NCBI GenBank assembly: GCA_012032345.1
Contig: JAAUQI010000052.1
Coordinates: forward strand, 1 to 36,224
Source of the DNA: Leptolyngbyaceae cyanobacterium RM1_1_2
GTDB taxonomy: Bacteria; Cyanobacteriota; Cyanobacteriia; Phormidesmidales; Phormidesmidaceae
DNA: 36,224 nucleotides
Reading direction: 5' to 3'
This document shows positions 1-8,600 of this stretch, piece by piece (within the stretch, counting starts at the first letter, position 1; each line of letters starts with the position of its first letter). The notes below the pieces were generated by a model. It did not search any database and was not told the DNA's origin. It saw nothing but the letters and a program-made list of their open reading frames with translations. A program made the position numbers and the translations under genes.

Positions 1-1
1 T

Positions 2-1270
2 GGCTGTCGGCGGCTGATGTTTACTATTTTTGAAGATGGGACGTCCTTGGCCACAGCCCGGTTGGGAAGAAATTTCAACTTACCGGAACTGGTGGAGCTA
101 AAGCCAGAATCTTATCAGTGGGGGCCGCTAATTTTTGCCCATAATACGCCAACGCTGCAGGGATTTTGGGATCGCAAGTGGCGGCGAGTTTGTGAAGTGA
201 TTTTTCAAGGGGATCACTGGATTACTGGCTGTGGCAATCACGATACAGTGCGCCGGGGCAATCAGGTTGACACTACTGAGCCGATTAATTGGAACCTGGG
301 CAAAACGCTGCCCCAGGTTTTACACAAGGCTTATAACAACCCAGCAACTCAGGTTTGGGCACATGGTTTTTGTCCCGGCTTACCAATGGACTTTCTCAAT
401 GCCCTGATTGGGACGCCTTGGGGGTTCTTTCGCAATACGGATGATCGCTACGGCGTGAAAGTGGTTTCTGAAGAAGTCAGCTTTTTAGACTGGGAAATCG
501 AGCCAGAAATGTATGAACAGGCGGATGCTTTTCTACGGCTGAAAAATTTAGGATTTAAAGACTTTGATCAGCTGCGAGGCTTTGCTCAAGCACTGCGTCT
601 GGCAATGATTGAAACCAATTATGATCTAGCTGAGGTCGCCGAGATCTGCCAGCATTGCTTAGGCAACTCTGATGAAATTTGCGAGATTCCACCCCTTGAA
701 GATCTCAATGAACCCGATTTACCCCGGTTTCTGGCAACCTTAGACGTGCCCAAGCTCAAGGTATTTGCGATGGCCTTTATGGAAGACGGCCATGATATGT
801 GCAATGTCAGCCGCTACGGAGAAAACCTGGAGCCGTCTGAGAGTCAGTTTAGTTGGCAACTGCGAGAGTATCGTCGTCGGCATCCCTGGCTGTGCGAAAA
901 TCTCACAGGGCGCGATCGCTTCAACCGTATCAGCGACGACGAACGCACTATTTTTTACGGTATCCGCATTGAACCCAATCCACCCGCTGGTCGCCCCCCG
1001 CAGCAGGTAGTGATGCTGTCTCATATGGGCGGAGAACCTATGGAGGTGACGCCAGGTGACTGGCTGCAGCTAGATATGGAGCAGTGGCAGGTAGCGATCG
1101 CCTCTCCTGAGCTAACGGCTGAGAGTCTCAAAGACTTACGCTCTTTGGTTCTCAAAGACGGTCAGGGAATTTTGTTAGAGCCTGCTATTTCTGAGACTTC
1201 AGAAGCGGGTAGCGCTATGACGACGGCCAGCGCTTTAGAGTCTTCTAGCGCTCCAGTTTTCATTCCCTAG
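2..1270 (+). CDS. C-terminal part of a GH13-type glycoside hydrolase, probably glucosylglycerol hydrolase (5' end outside window)
   Basis: The frame is open to the left edge, so the gene starts upstream and only about 420 C-terminal residues are visible; the ATG at 17 is probably internal. A GNHDTVRRG stretch about 70 residues in matches conserved region IV of the alpha-amylase (GH13) family, whose Asp stabilises the transition state. The regions holding the nucleophile and acid/base would lie before the window. The segment WAHGFCPGLPMDFLNAL and the following acidic helical part resemble cyanobacterial glucosylglycerol hydrolases, which break down the compatible solute glucosylglycerol when salt stress ends. 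The last 30 residues are Ser/Ala/Thr-rich and look like a disordered tail. The gene is convergent with the GH15-like gene, with only 9 bp between the stop codons. The GH13 assignment is fairly sure; the exact substrate is inference. Confidence 0.55.
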   Translation, partial: GCRRLMFTIFEDGTSLATARLGRNFNLPELVELKPESYQWGPLIFAHNTPTLQGFWDRKWRRVCEVIFQGDHWITGCGNHDTVRRGNQVDTTEPINWNLGKTLPQVLHKAYNNPATQVWAHGFCPGLPMDFLNALIGTPWGFFRNTDDRYGVKVVSEEVSFLDWEIEPEMYEQADAFLRLKNLGFKDFDQLRGFAQALRLAMIETNYDLAEVAEICQHCLGNSDEICEIPPLEDLNEPDLPRFLATLDVPKLKVFAMAFMEDGHDMCNVSRYGENLEPSESQFSWQLREYRRRHPWLCENLTGRDRFNRISDDERTIFYGIRIEPNPPAGRPPQQVVMLSHMGGEPMEVTPGDWLQLDMEQWQVAIASPELTAESLKDLRSLVLKDGQGILLEPAISETSEAGSAMTTASALESSSAPVFIP

Positions 1271-1279
1271 CTGCTGGTT

Positions 1280-2583
1280 TTAGGGCGCTGCTAGATTCTG
1301 GGCCAGCAGCGCCATAGCTAGCTGTAAATTCGCCTGAGTCCACAGCAGCGGCGTGGCGTCGTTAGCCACATACTGATCATCTTGCAGATAGTAAAGCTCA
1401 GGGCACTTAAAGTCACCCTGGGAACAATTTGCCCCCGTAAGCTGTCCGAGCGCGCGGTTTAGATAGTGAGTTTGCTGCCTTAAGCACTCTGGCTGGCGAT
1501 CGCGCTGAAACTTCAGACCAAAAATCGCTGAAATGATCGGATCAAAAATACACCACTGGGCCTCTTCACCTAGCTTTAAGCTACGCTCCTGCTGGTCTAG
1601 CCACTGCTTGCGATCGCTAGCAACAGTCGTGCGTATGTCTTCTGGTAAGTCTTTGTAATCACGGCACCAAAACGAATCTCCAAAATAGCGCCGGACGCCA
1701 TAGTTGCCCTGTAGCTGCTCAATTACGGCGCTCAAAATTTGCGCGGCCACTGAGTCTGAAACTACCTGCAGCGGATAAATCAAAAACAGCAGCGCCGCGT
1801 CATAGCGTCTGGCCTGTGGCTCTGGTTGGATGCACTCGGCTGGCAAAATTTTAGCCAGGGCGGTTTGGCCATTGGCAATTAGGGTGTCCAACAGCTCTAG
1901 GCTCAAGTCTGAAACTGGCAGAGTCTGAGCCGGAAACGTTAAGAACGCCTGTCTGAACTCGACCAAAGCCGCAGTGACAACCCCAATGCTAGAAGCCGAA
2001 ATTTTGCGGGCTTCTTCCCAATGGCCGCTGTCTTGATCTTGCCAGTAGGCGATCGCCTCAAATAAAGTGGAAAAAGAGCCAACATCTCTAGATCTGCCGG
2101 CCGGGGCGCGATCGCCCCGGCTAGAACCAGCCGACTGTAAAACCATAAAAAATAGCCCAGAGCATCATTTTGAGCCTGCTGCCACGGCTGGTCAATTTCG
2201 CTTAGCCTCTGCCCGTTAAAACGCACATGGGGCCGCTGCATCACGTCGTTAGGATCCGCTTTTTGCTCAATAATGTTTTCAAAGCGCCATCGATGTTTTT
2301 TGAAGTAGCTCATTAAAGCCGCGATCGCCCGAGTGGCTACCTGAGGCTGACCCATGACAAAGTGAGCATAGGCCACATAGACGTTGTCACGCACCCAGAC
2401 GCTGGCGTATCCGGTGTAGGCCGCTTCCTCAGAGAGATCAGCCGCCGGGAAGAGACCATTTTCTAAAACAGGAAAATCAAAAACGCCCTGAGCCGCTAGG
2501 AACGCTTGCAGCGATCGCAGCGATTCAGCACTGTACTCAAATTGAATGCAATCTAACAGCCTTTCATTGTGAAAAACCAGCAT
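1280..2583 (-). CDS. GH15-like (glucoamylase/phosphorylase-kinase type) protein, one frameshift
   Basis: Two overlapping frames make one protein. The first (from ATG 2583) has GYASVWVRDNVYVAYA and FNGQRL, typical of the alpha/alpha-toroid of GH15-like and phosphorylase-kinase-regulatory-like proteins. The second continues with FEAIAYWQDQDSGHWEE and runs to the stop at 1280. Adding one base to the AAA run at 2060-2062 (T on the coding strand) joins them as ...LFPLYFEAIAYWQ... and gives 434 aa. Without the repair the first frame runs on into unrelated residues to about 1939. There is no signal peptide, so it is probably cytoplasmic. It lies 23 bp after the small exported gene and probably shares its transcript. 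The enzymatic activity is not established for this cyanobacterial group. Confidence 0.7.
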
Positions 2584-2606
2584 CTTGGCACACTAAAACT
2601 TAAACA

Positions 2607-2936
2607 CTAAAACTCAAAATCAGTTTCTTCAGGCGTCAGGTCTGACGGCAGATGCAGCACTTCTGGGTCAACTGTCAGCAGCGACTCGTGAGGTGGCGGA
2701 CTGAGCAAGCGACGGGCATCTGTCTCTATCTGATCGCGGCCTGCTTCAAAAAAACGCTCGGCGCTCGTGGGTGAAAACAGCCCGTTGACCACTTGGGGCG
2801 GAATGACTGCGCTGGGTGAAATATCAATAGGGGCTAGTGACTGTGCCATCGCCTGCCGGGGAGCTATCAAGCAGACTAAGCCAGCCACCACCCACAGCGG
2901 CTGAAGAACTTTAACAGCGATCGCATTTCTCATCAT
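2607..2936 (-). CDS. Small exported protein of unknown function
   Basis: This gene encodes 109 aa. The first 32 residues are a clear Sec signal peptide: a short basic start, a hydrophobic core LWVVAGLVCLIA, and a likely cut after AMA before QSLAP. The mature part is about 77 residues, has no cysteines, is proline-rich and ends in an acidic tail (PEETDFEF). No domain is recognised. Two ATG codons stand in tandem at the start. The stop is 23 bp before the GH15-like gene, so the two are probably co-transcribed. The upstream side is set off from the exonuclease gene by a probable terminator. It is a periplasmic or secreted orphan; function unknown. Confidence 0.6.
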   Translation of the reverse strand: MMRNAIAVKVLQPLWVVAGLVCLIAPRQAMAQSLAPIDISPSAVIPPQVVNGLFSPTSAERFFEAGRDQIETDARRLLSPPPHESLLTVDPEVLHLPSDLTPEETDFEF

Positions 2937-2976
2937 TCCCTTCGGCTGACTTTGCCAGGTGCTTACCTTTCTATTG

Positions 2977-3000
2977 TAAGAAAACCTGAATTTTATCAGG
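2977..3000 (-). terminator. Probable intrinsic terminator after the exonuclease gene
   Basis: Read on the minus strand, CCTGA-TAAAAT-TCAGG is followed directly by TTTTCTTA. The hairpin starts only a few bases after the TAG stop at 3006-3008. The stem is short (5 bp), so termination may be weak, but the position and T-tract fit. Confidence 0.5.
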
Positions 3001-3005
3001 AAATG

Positions 3006-3998
3006 CTAGATATCGCCTTCCCCTTCAAACAGCGTTTTTAGCGGCAGGGCATTGAGCTGATACACTTCGCGCAGATAGCGCGCCAGCACTTCATTTTGTC
3101 CATGAGTGACGTAGACAGTCTTGGCCCCTGTTTGCAAAATCGTGTTGATCAGTCCCTGCCAGTCTGCATGGTCAGACAGCACAAAGCCGCGCTCATAGCC
3201 CCGCCGCCGCCGCGCCCCTCGCACCGCCATCCAGCCAGAAGCAAAGGCAGTTTGGGGATGCTTGAAGCGCTTCATCCAGGTAGAGCGATGCCCAGATGGA
3301 GGAGAAAGCACCAGATCGCCTGCATAAGTGTAGTCGCGGGGCATCTCTGAAGTAGGAATAGTCTCTAGCATTTGCACCCCCTGCGCCCGGTAGACTTCGT
3401 TAAGAGTTTCGATCGCGCCATGCACATAGACGGGTCGATCGGTAAATTGGGTCAGCTCCGCCAGCACCCTCTGGGCTTTGCCAAAGGCGTAGCAAAATAA
3501 AATAGAAGCGCGATCGCTATCAGACTGCCACCACTCGTAGATCTGCCGGACAGTTTCTGCGCCTGTTTCCCAGTTATAAATGGGTAAACCAAAGGTGGCT
3601 TCGGTAATAAACGTATCGCAGGGAACGACCTCAAACGGTTCAGCGGTCGGGTCAGTATTGCGCTTATAGTCGCCTGAAATCACCCAAACTTCATTCTGGT
3701 GTTCAACTCGAATCTGGGCTGACCCCAGAACATGTCCGGCTGAGTGAAACGATACCCAGGTATTACCCAGTTTTAGCTTTTCGCCATACTGTACGCCCTG
3801 CAAATCAATCTGGTCGCCCAGCCGCTTTCTGAGAACCCCTTCTGAAACTTGGGTAGCAATATAGCGACTCGATCCGGCATGAGCATGGTCAGCATGAGCA
3901 TGAGTCACTAAAGCCATCTCAACCGACTGCCAGGGATCTATATAAAAATTACCCGGTTCACAGTAAAGCCCTTCTGTCCGAACAGTGATGAGAGACAT
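3006..3998 (-). CDS. Ligase-associated DNA exonuclease (metallo-beta-lactamase fold)
   Basis: This gene encodes 330 aa of the metallo-beta-lactamase/beta-CASP-like family known as ligase-associated DNA exonuclease. Members often sit beside an ATP-dependent DNA ligase and are thought to process DNA ends in repair. The metal-binding HAHADH motif is at residues 33-38, with further ligands expected in SAGHVLGSAQ, ISGDYKR and LSDHADW. The length is normal. The ATG at 3998 is preferred over an in-frame TTG six bases upstream. No ligase gene is visible here; the neighbours are exported proteins, so the usual partner must lie elsewhere. The gene is 56 bp downstream of the 489-aa DUF11 gene and may be read from the same transcript. 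The family is clear; the in vivo role is inferred. Confidence 0.85.
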   Translation of the reverse strand: MSLITVRTEGLYCEPGNFYIDPWQSVEMALVTHAHADHAHAGSSRYIATQVSEGVLRKRLGDQIDLQGVQYGEKLKLGNTWVSFHSAGHVLGSAQIRVEHQNEVWVISGDYKRNTDPTAEPFEVVPCDTFITEATFGLPIYNWETGAETVRQIYEWWQSDSDRASILFCYAFGKAQRVLAELTQFTDRPVYVHGAIETLNEVYRAQGVQMLETIPTSEMPRDYTYAGDLVLSPPSGHRSTWMKRFKHPQTAFASGWMAVRGARRRRGYERGFVLSDHADWQGLINTILQTGAKTVYVTHGQNEVLARYLREVYQLNALPLKTLFEGEGDI

Positions 3999-4054
3999 AG
4001 CCAATTTTTTGTGCTTCTTGCATTGTGAAGCGAGATGGCAAAATTGACATCCGG

Positions 4055-5524
4055 CTAACGAACCTGAACTCGAAAGCGGACAAATCCGTAAGCGCTAGAT
4101 GAATTGTTGGAGACCCTCGCAGAGGGTAAATTGCCGACATCAACCACGATTGCGCCATTAGAATTACGATTAACAGCGTTGCCATCGCCTTCACAGTCAA
4201 TCTTCACGAAAGTATTAGCTGGATCAACACCCGGTGCGAAATAATAACCGCGATCGCCATCAGCAGAGTTAGTCAAACTAACCGTTGCGTCCTCCTGGCT
4301 CAAAACAATACCGCGATCGGCACCTGACAATCCATTAGCCACAGGCTCAGATGCAAAATTAAAAGCAACTCGGACAAAACGGGTATCGGCAGGAATATAA
4401 TCACACAGTAAAACCTGATCAGCCGCTACAGCGCCATTCGACAAAAAATAAATCGTGTACTCAACAACGTCCCCTGGTGCTGCTTGTAAGCCCCGAATGC
4501 GCCCCCTCAAGTAGCCGCTCGGCCAGCCTGAAGCGTTATCAGCCTCATCCTCAGGGGCTGGCACATAGTCATCTGCCGTACTGGCAACATCGCTGTGCCC
4601 GTCGATCAGGTCGCTATAGCGTCTGTCATTAATGGCTGTAATTCGCTTTACCAAAAGCAAATTTGGACTGCCCGGTTTAGTCGCCAAGGTAGCACCGATG
4701 ATACTTAAATGCTCACGATCGCCCGTATCTCCAAAATCATCATCGCCTACAATGACAAGCATCTGCTTGACCTGGGCTTCTGGGTCAACAAAGCCAATCC
4801 AGCGAGTCGTGCGATTGCCGCAGCCGCGAAAGCTATCGCTGGAATCAGGAAACCTTAGGCTTGAACTGCCGCACTGACTTTGATCAGAAGTGCTGGTTGC
4901 GACAACGATATCTGCGCCAATGCGATCGCCGTTTGCATCTAGCAGCCTCACCACAGCAGGCAAACCGTTACCATCCGTGCGAGTTTCAACATCACCAAAC
5001 CAGGCTCCAAAAGCAGTGACAGGCTCAGAAAAGTCAAACAAAACCGCATTGCGGCTGATGCTGGAGCCAGTGCTTTCACTCCAGAAGCGAGGCTGACTGG
5101 AGTTGTCGTAAAAGCTAGCCGGACGCGGGGCATCTCCCTGTAGAGTACTGCTGCTGCTGAGTCGCGGACTGCCGCTGGCTACGGTGCCAGTGCTATCAGA
5201 ATTGATCACGTCAGCCACTGTCACATCTTGCAGTGAAATTTCTACTGTGACACCGCTGGCAGTTGTAAGCAGGGGGTAACGGCTGGGAGCGATCGCTTCA
5301 TTATTTGGCCCATTTGGAATTTGGCTTTGCTCAAAGGCGATCGCCCCTGCTTGCATAGCCTCAGTCCGCCAAGAGTCGTCTAGCCTATCCGTCTGGCTGC
5401 GGCTAGCCGCGTTGTCAAACCCGACCTCTTCACTGATAAACACGGCAGGATTTGCCCAAGCGCTGGACGGCCAGAGACCAGCCAACAGGCCCAAACTGCT
5501 AGCCTGGATAAATCTTCGATACAC
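4055..5524 (-). CDS. Exported DUF11-type protein, 489 aa
   Basis: The GTG start gives MYRRFIQAS and a signal peptide that cuts after AWA, about residue 24. The N-terminal half (about 60-260) resembles a lectin-like or choice-of-anchor beta-sandwich, with VLFDFSEPVTAFGAWFG and later VIVGDDDFGD. The C-terminal 210 residues start at LVKRITAIN and form a DUF11 domain: PGDVVEYTIYFLSNG, then LLCDYIPADTRF, ending in YGFVRFRVQVR. This part is clearly paralogous to the end of the 1625-aa protein just upstream, including two matched cysteines that could form a disulfide. A terminator stands between the two genes, so this one probably has its own promoter in the 136-bp gap. It is probably a cell-surface or secreted structural protein; no catalytic motif was seen. 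Confidence 0.75.
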   Translation of the reverse strand: MYRRFIQASSLGLLAGLWPSSAWANPAVFISEEVGFDNAASRSQTDRLDDSWRTEAMQAGAIAFEQSQIPNGPNNEAIAPSRYPLLTTASGVTVEISLQDVTVADVINSDSTGTVASGSPRLSSSSTLQGDAPRPASFYDNSSQPRFWSESTGSSISRNAVLFDFSEPVTAFGAWFGDVETRTDGNGLPAVVRLLDANGDRIGADIVVATSTSDQSQCGSSSLRFPDSSDSFRGCGNRTTRWIGFVDPEAQVKQMLVIVGDDDFGDTGDREHLSIIGATLATKPGSPNLLLVKRITAINDRRYSDLIDGHSDVASTADDYVPAPEDEADNASGWPSGYLRGRIRGLQAAPGDVVEYTIYFLSNGAVAADQVLLCDYIPADTRFVRVAFNFASEPVANGLSGADRGIVLSQEDATVSLTNSADGDRGYYFAPGVDPANTFVKIDCEGDGNAVNRNSNGAIVVDVGNLPSARVSNNSSSAYGFVRFRVQVR

Positions 5525-5576
5525 AACCTGTAATGCCCCTGCAATTTCTCTGTGTGCTGACTCAAGCAGCTTACTT

Positions 5577-5629
5577 TACTCAAAAACCAGTGGTACTGCT
5601 TCCGGGTATCGTGAAGCAAAAACCACTGG
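5577..5629 (-). terminator. Intrinsic terminator after the giant 1625-aa gene
   Basis: On the minus strand an 8-bp arm CCAGTGGT (5622-5629) pairs with ACCACTGG (5587-5594). A nested GCTTC/GAAGC helix lies inside, and TTTTTGAG follows at once. It lies 30-75 bp beyond the stop of the giant gene. Stem plus T-tract in the right orientation make it one of the clearer terminators in the window. Confidence 0.65.
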
Positions 5630-5660
5630 CCTGTTGATGCTTACATAGCTAACTCTACGG

Positions 5661-8600
5661 CTATTTCACCCTGGCCCGGAAACGAACAAATCCATAAGAA
5701 GTGTTGGGGTTTGGGTTGCTGTTGGCATTGGGGACATTGCCCATAAAGACAACTACGGCTCCGTTAGCGTTGGGGCCACCACAGTCCAGCCCCGTGGGGT
5801 CACCAGGCTGAACGTAAACGCCGCGATCGCTGTCAGCCACGTTTGTAATCGAAACCTGATCGCCACCCAAGCTCAGCACCAGCCCCCGATCCGCACCGGA
5901 AATCCCGCCTGCATCCTGAGTAGACGGGTTCGTGCTAAACGCCGTCGGATTAAAGCGGGTAAACTCTGGAACCAAGTCGCAGAAGGCTACATTCTCAGCA
6001 GCGCGATCGCCGTTAGAGACAAAGTAAATTGTGTACTCTAGCTCATCTCCAGGAACAATTTCACCGCCGTCTACAGTGCCTTCCAGAAAGTCAGCGGGGA
6101 ACAGTTCGTCTACATCATCTTCCTCTGAGCTTTGGGGGCCGTCAAAGTCAATCCGAGCATTGTTGATTGCTGTAATCCGCTTCAGCAAAGTAATGCTCGG
6201 CGGTTTGGGAGCATTGGGGTCGCGGTAAATACCCATGTCAAGATCTCGTCGGTCAGAGGTGCTGGTGATATTAAAAGCAGGCGTTCTCAGCTCAGTTTCC
6301 GGCGTACTAGTATCTGCATCAGTTTCAGCGCCTGCCACATTTGGATCCGCGTCACTACTGTCTACGTCTGAGTCTTTTCTGTCGTCGCTGCCGGCGTTAG
6401 CAGGTGAGGCCAGATAGTCCTGGGGCAGCACAAACTCAACGTAGTAGTCTCCATTCGTTACGCCGCTAAACAAGTAGTAGCCTGGTCTGCCGAAAGAAGC
6501 TGCTGTAACAGTTTCAGCCACTAGGCTATTGTCACTGGCGTTGCGCAGTCGCACGGTAACGCCATTAAAGCCAGTCTCAGCCGCCCCTTGAATCCCATCT
6601 TGATTTAGATCAAGCCAAACAAAGTCACCCACAAAACCGGGTTTTGGCGCAGGCTGGTTTACCCCGGCATCTAAGGTCAAATCAGTTGTGCTGCTGCTAA
6701 CACCCGTGATTTCTATGCGCCCAGTCGCAGGATTGACATCAGAGTCTACCGCATCGTTATTACCTGAGTTTTGCGGCGAGAAAGCAAAGCCGTTTGGCAA
6801 CGTAAACTCAATTGAGTAATTACCGCTGAGGTTCTCGGTTGCAAAAGCATAGTAGCCCGGTTTGCCCTGAATATCGTTTGTGGTAACCGTTGACTCCACT
6901 GCATTATTGCTGCTGTCATACAGCGTCACCATCACCCCGTTCAGTCCTGTTTCCGTCCCCTGCTGGATACCGTCACGGTTGAGGTCAATCCAAACATAAT
7001 CTCCAATTCGGGGCTGGGGCACAATTCCTAGATCGATATCGGTTTTCGCCTCATTTGCATTTAGGGTAAACGGGCTGGTGCGAGCCTGAGTCCCCGGTGT
7101 GGCTAAATCAGCGTCATTCGGATCGGCATCTGAATCTTTGGTAGGGTCATTTCCCTGGCTCTGAGGAGAAGCGTCATATCCAGAGAGCGGCGTAAACTCG
7201 ACGTAGTAATCTCCCGGCATCAGGTTTTGAAAGTTATAGAAACCTGAATTACCATTGCTGCCAGTACTGGTTTGAGTCGAGCCAACAAAGGTGCCATCGC
7301 TCTGGTAGAGCATGACAGTAACGCCGTTAACTCCCCTCTCGTTGGGGTCTTGAATACCGTTTCCATTGGCATCTAGCCAAACGTAATCACCCAAAGAGGC
7401 TTGTCCAGTTGGTGGCGTTTGGGTTAAGCCTGCATCAATATCTCGCTCATCTTGGCCAGATGCCAGGGTAATTACCCCGGTTAAGCCTGTTGTCGGATTC
7501 GCATCAGAGTTAATGCCGTCATTGCGATCGGTGCCCGTGCTGCTGGTGAAGAAGTAGCCCGAACCTGACGGAGGAATAAACTTGAGGAAATAGTCAGCTT
7601 CTGGCAAATAGGCAAACTCGTAGTAACCGGGATAGCCAAAGTGGTTAGGCCCAGTCATGGTAAAGTCTACCAGCTCGTCATCAGGCGTCCCGGGTGTGCC
7701 ATCAGCTCCGGGACGGTAAAGTTCAACGACGACCCCGTTAATACCGTTTTCGCCGGAGTCTTGAACCCCATTAGCGTTGGCGTCGTTCCAAACAAAATCT
7801 CCCAAAACTGGCGGATTGTCGGTCTGCAAATTGACATTGACTCGCGGTGGCTCCTGAGGTAGCAAGGGAGAGGTACGGTCAACCCGGCGACCCGTGAGCG
7901 CAAACGAGTTCCAAGCCGTCTCACTCACCGGAGCCACAACGGGTACCCGCATAGACCAAGTCTGAGTTAAAGAAGCCAAAGGATTTAGCCTGAAGTTGCC
8001 GTAGTCAATTTTGACGGCTGTGATAGCCGTTGGGTCGCTGGGAAATGCGGTAGACCAATCGTCAATACAGCCAGAAGGCCACTGCTGATCGCTGCCGTCT
8101 AGGGGATTAAGGCGACAGGGATTTGAGGAGGTGCTGTAATAAACTGCTGCATTGGCGACCGGGACTTCTACGGGGCTAATCAGATAAGGCCGCCATTGAG
8201 AGTTGCGCGGCAAATTGGTATTAAGCACAGCCGTGTCGCCAATGTTAGGGAAAACATCAACAATGACAATTTCCGTAATAGGAGTTGTCCCCGTGTTTGT
8301 AGCGGTAATTTGATAGTCAGCTCCTCCCCCCGGATAGCTCTGACCACTGGTAGCATAGACATTGTTCAGCCCTCCCTGCACCAGCTTTCTGGCCTGCAAA
8401 AAGGGCAGCGTTGTGACGTTAATATCTACCGTCGTTCTGCAAAGTGGATTATCGTTACCGGGTGCCGTGTCGGTGTCGTAAACATCGGTATCACCCGTCT
8501 TGCCATCTCTATCTAAGTCGTTGCTATCGCTGACAGCATTATTATGGCAAACAAAATCTGCCGGATCGCTCCCCGGATCATAGGTGCTTAGATAGGCCGT

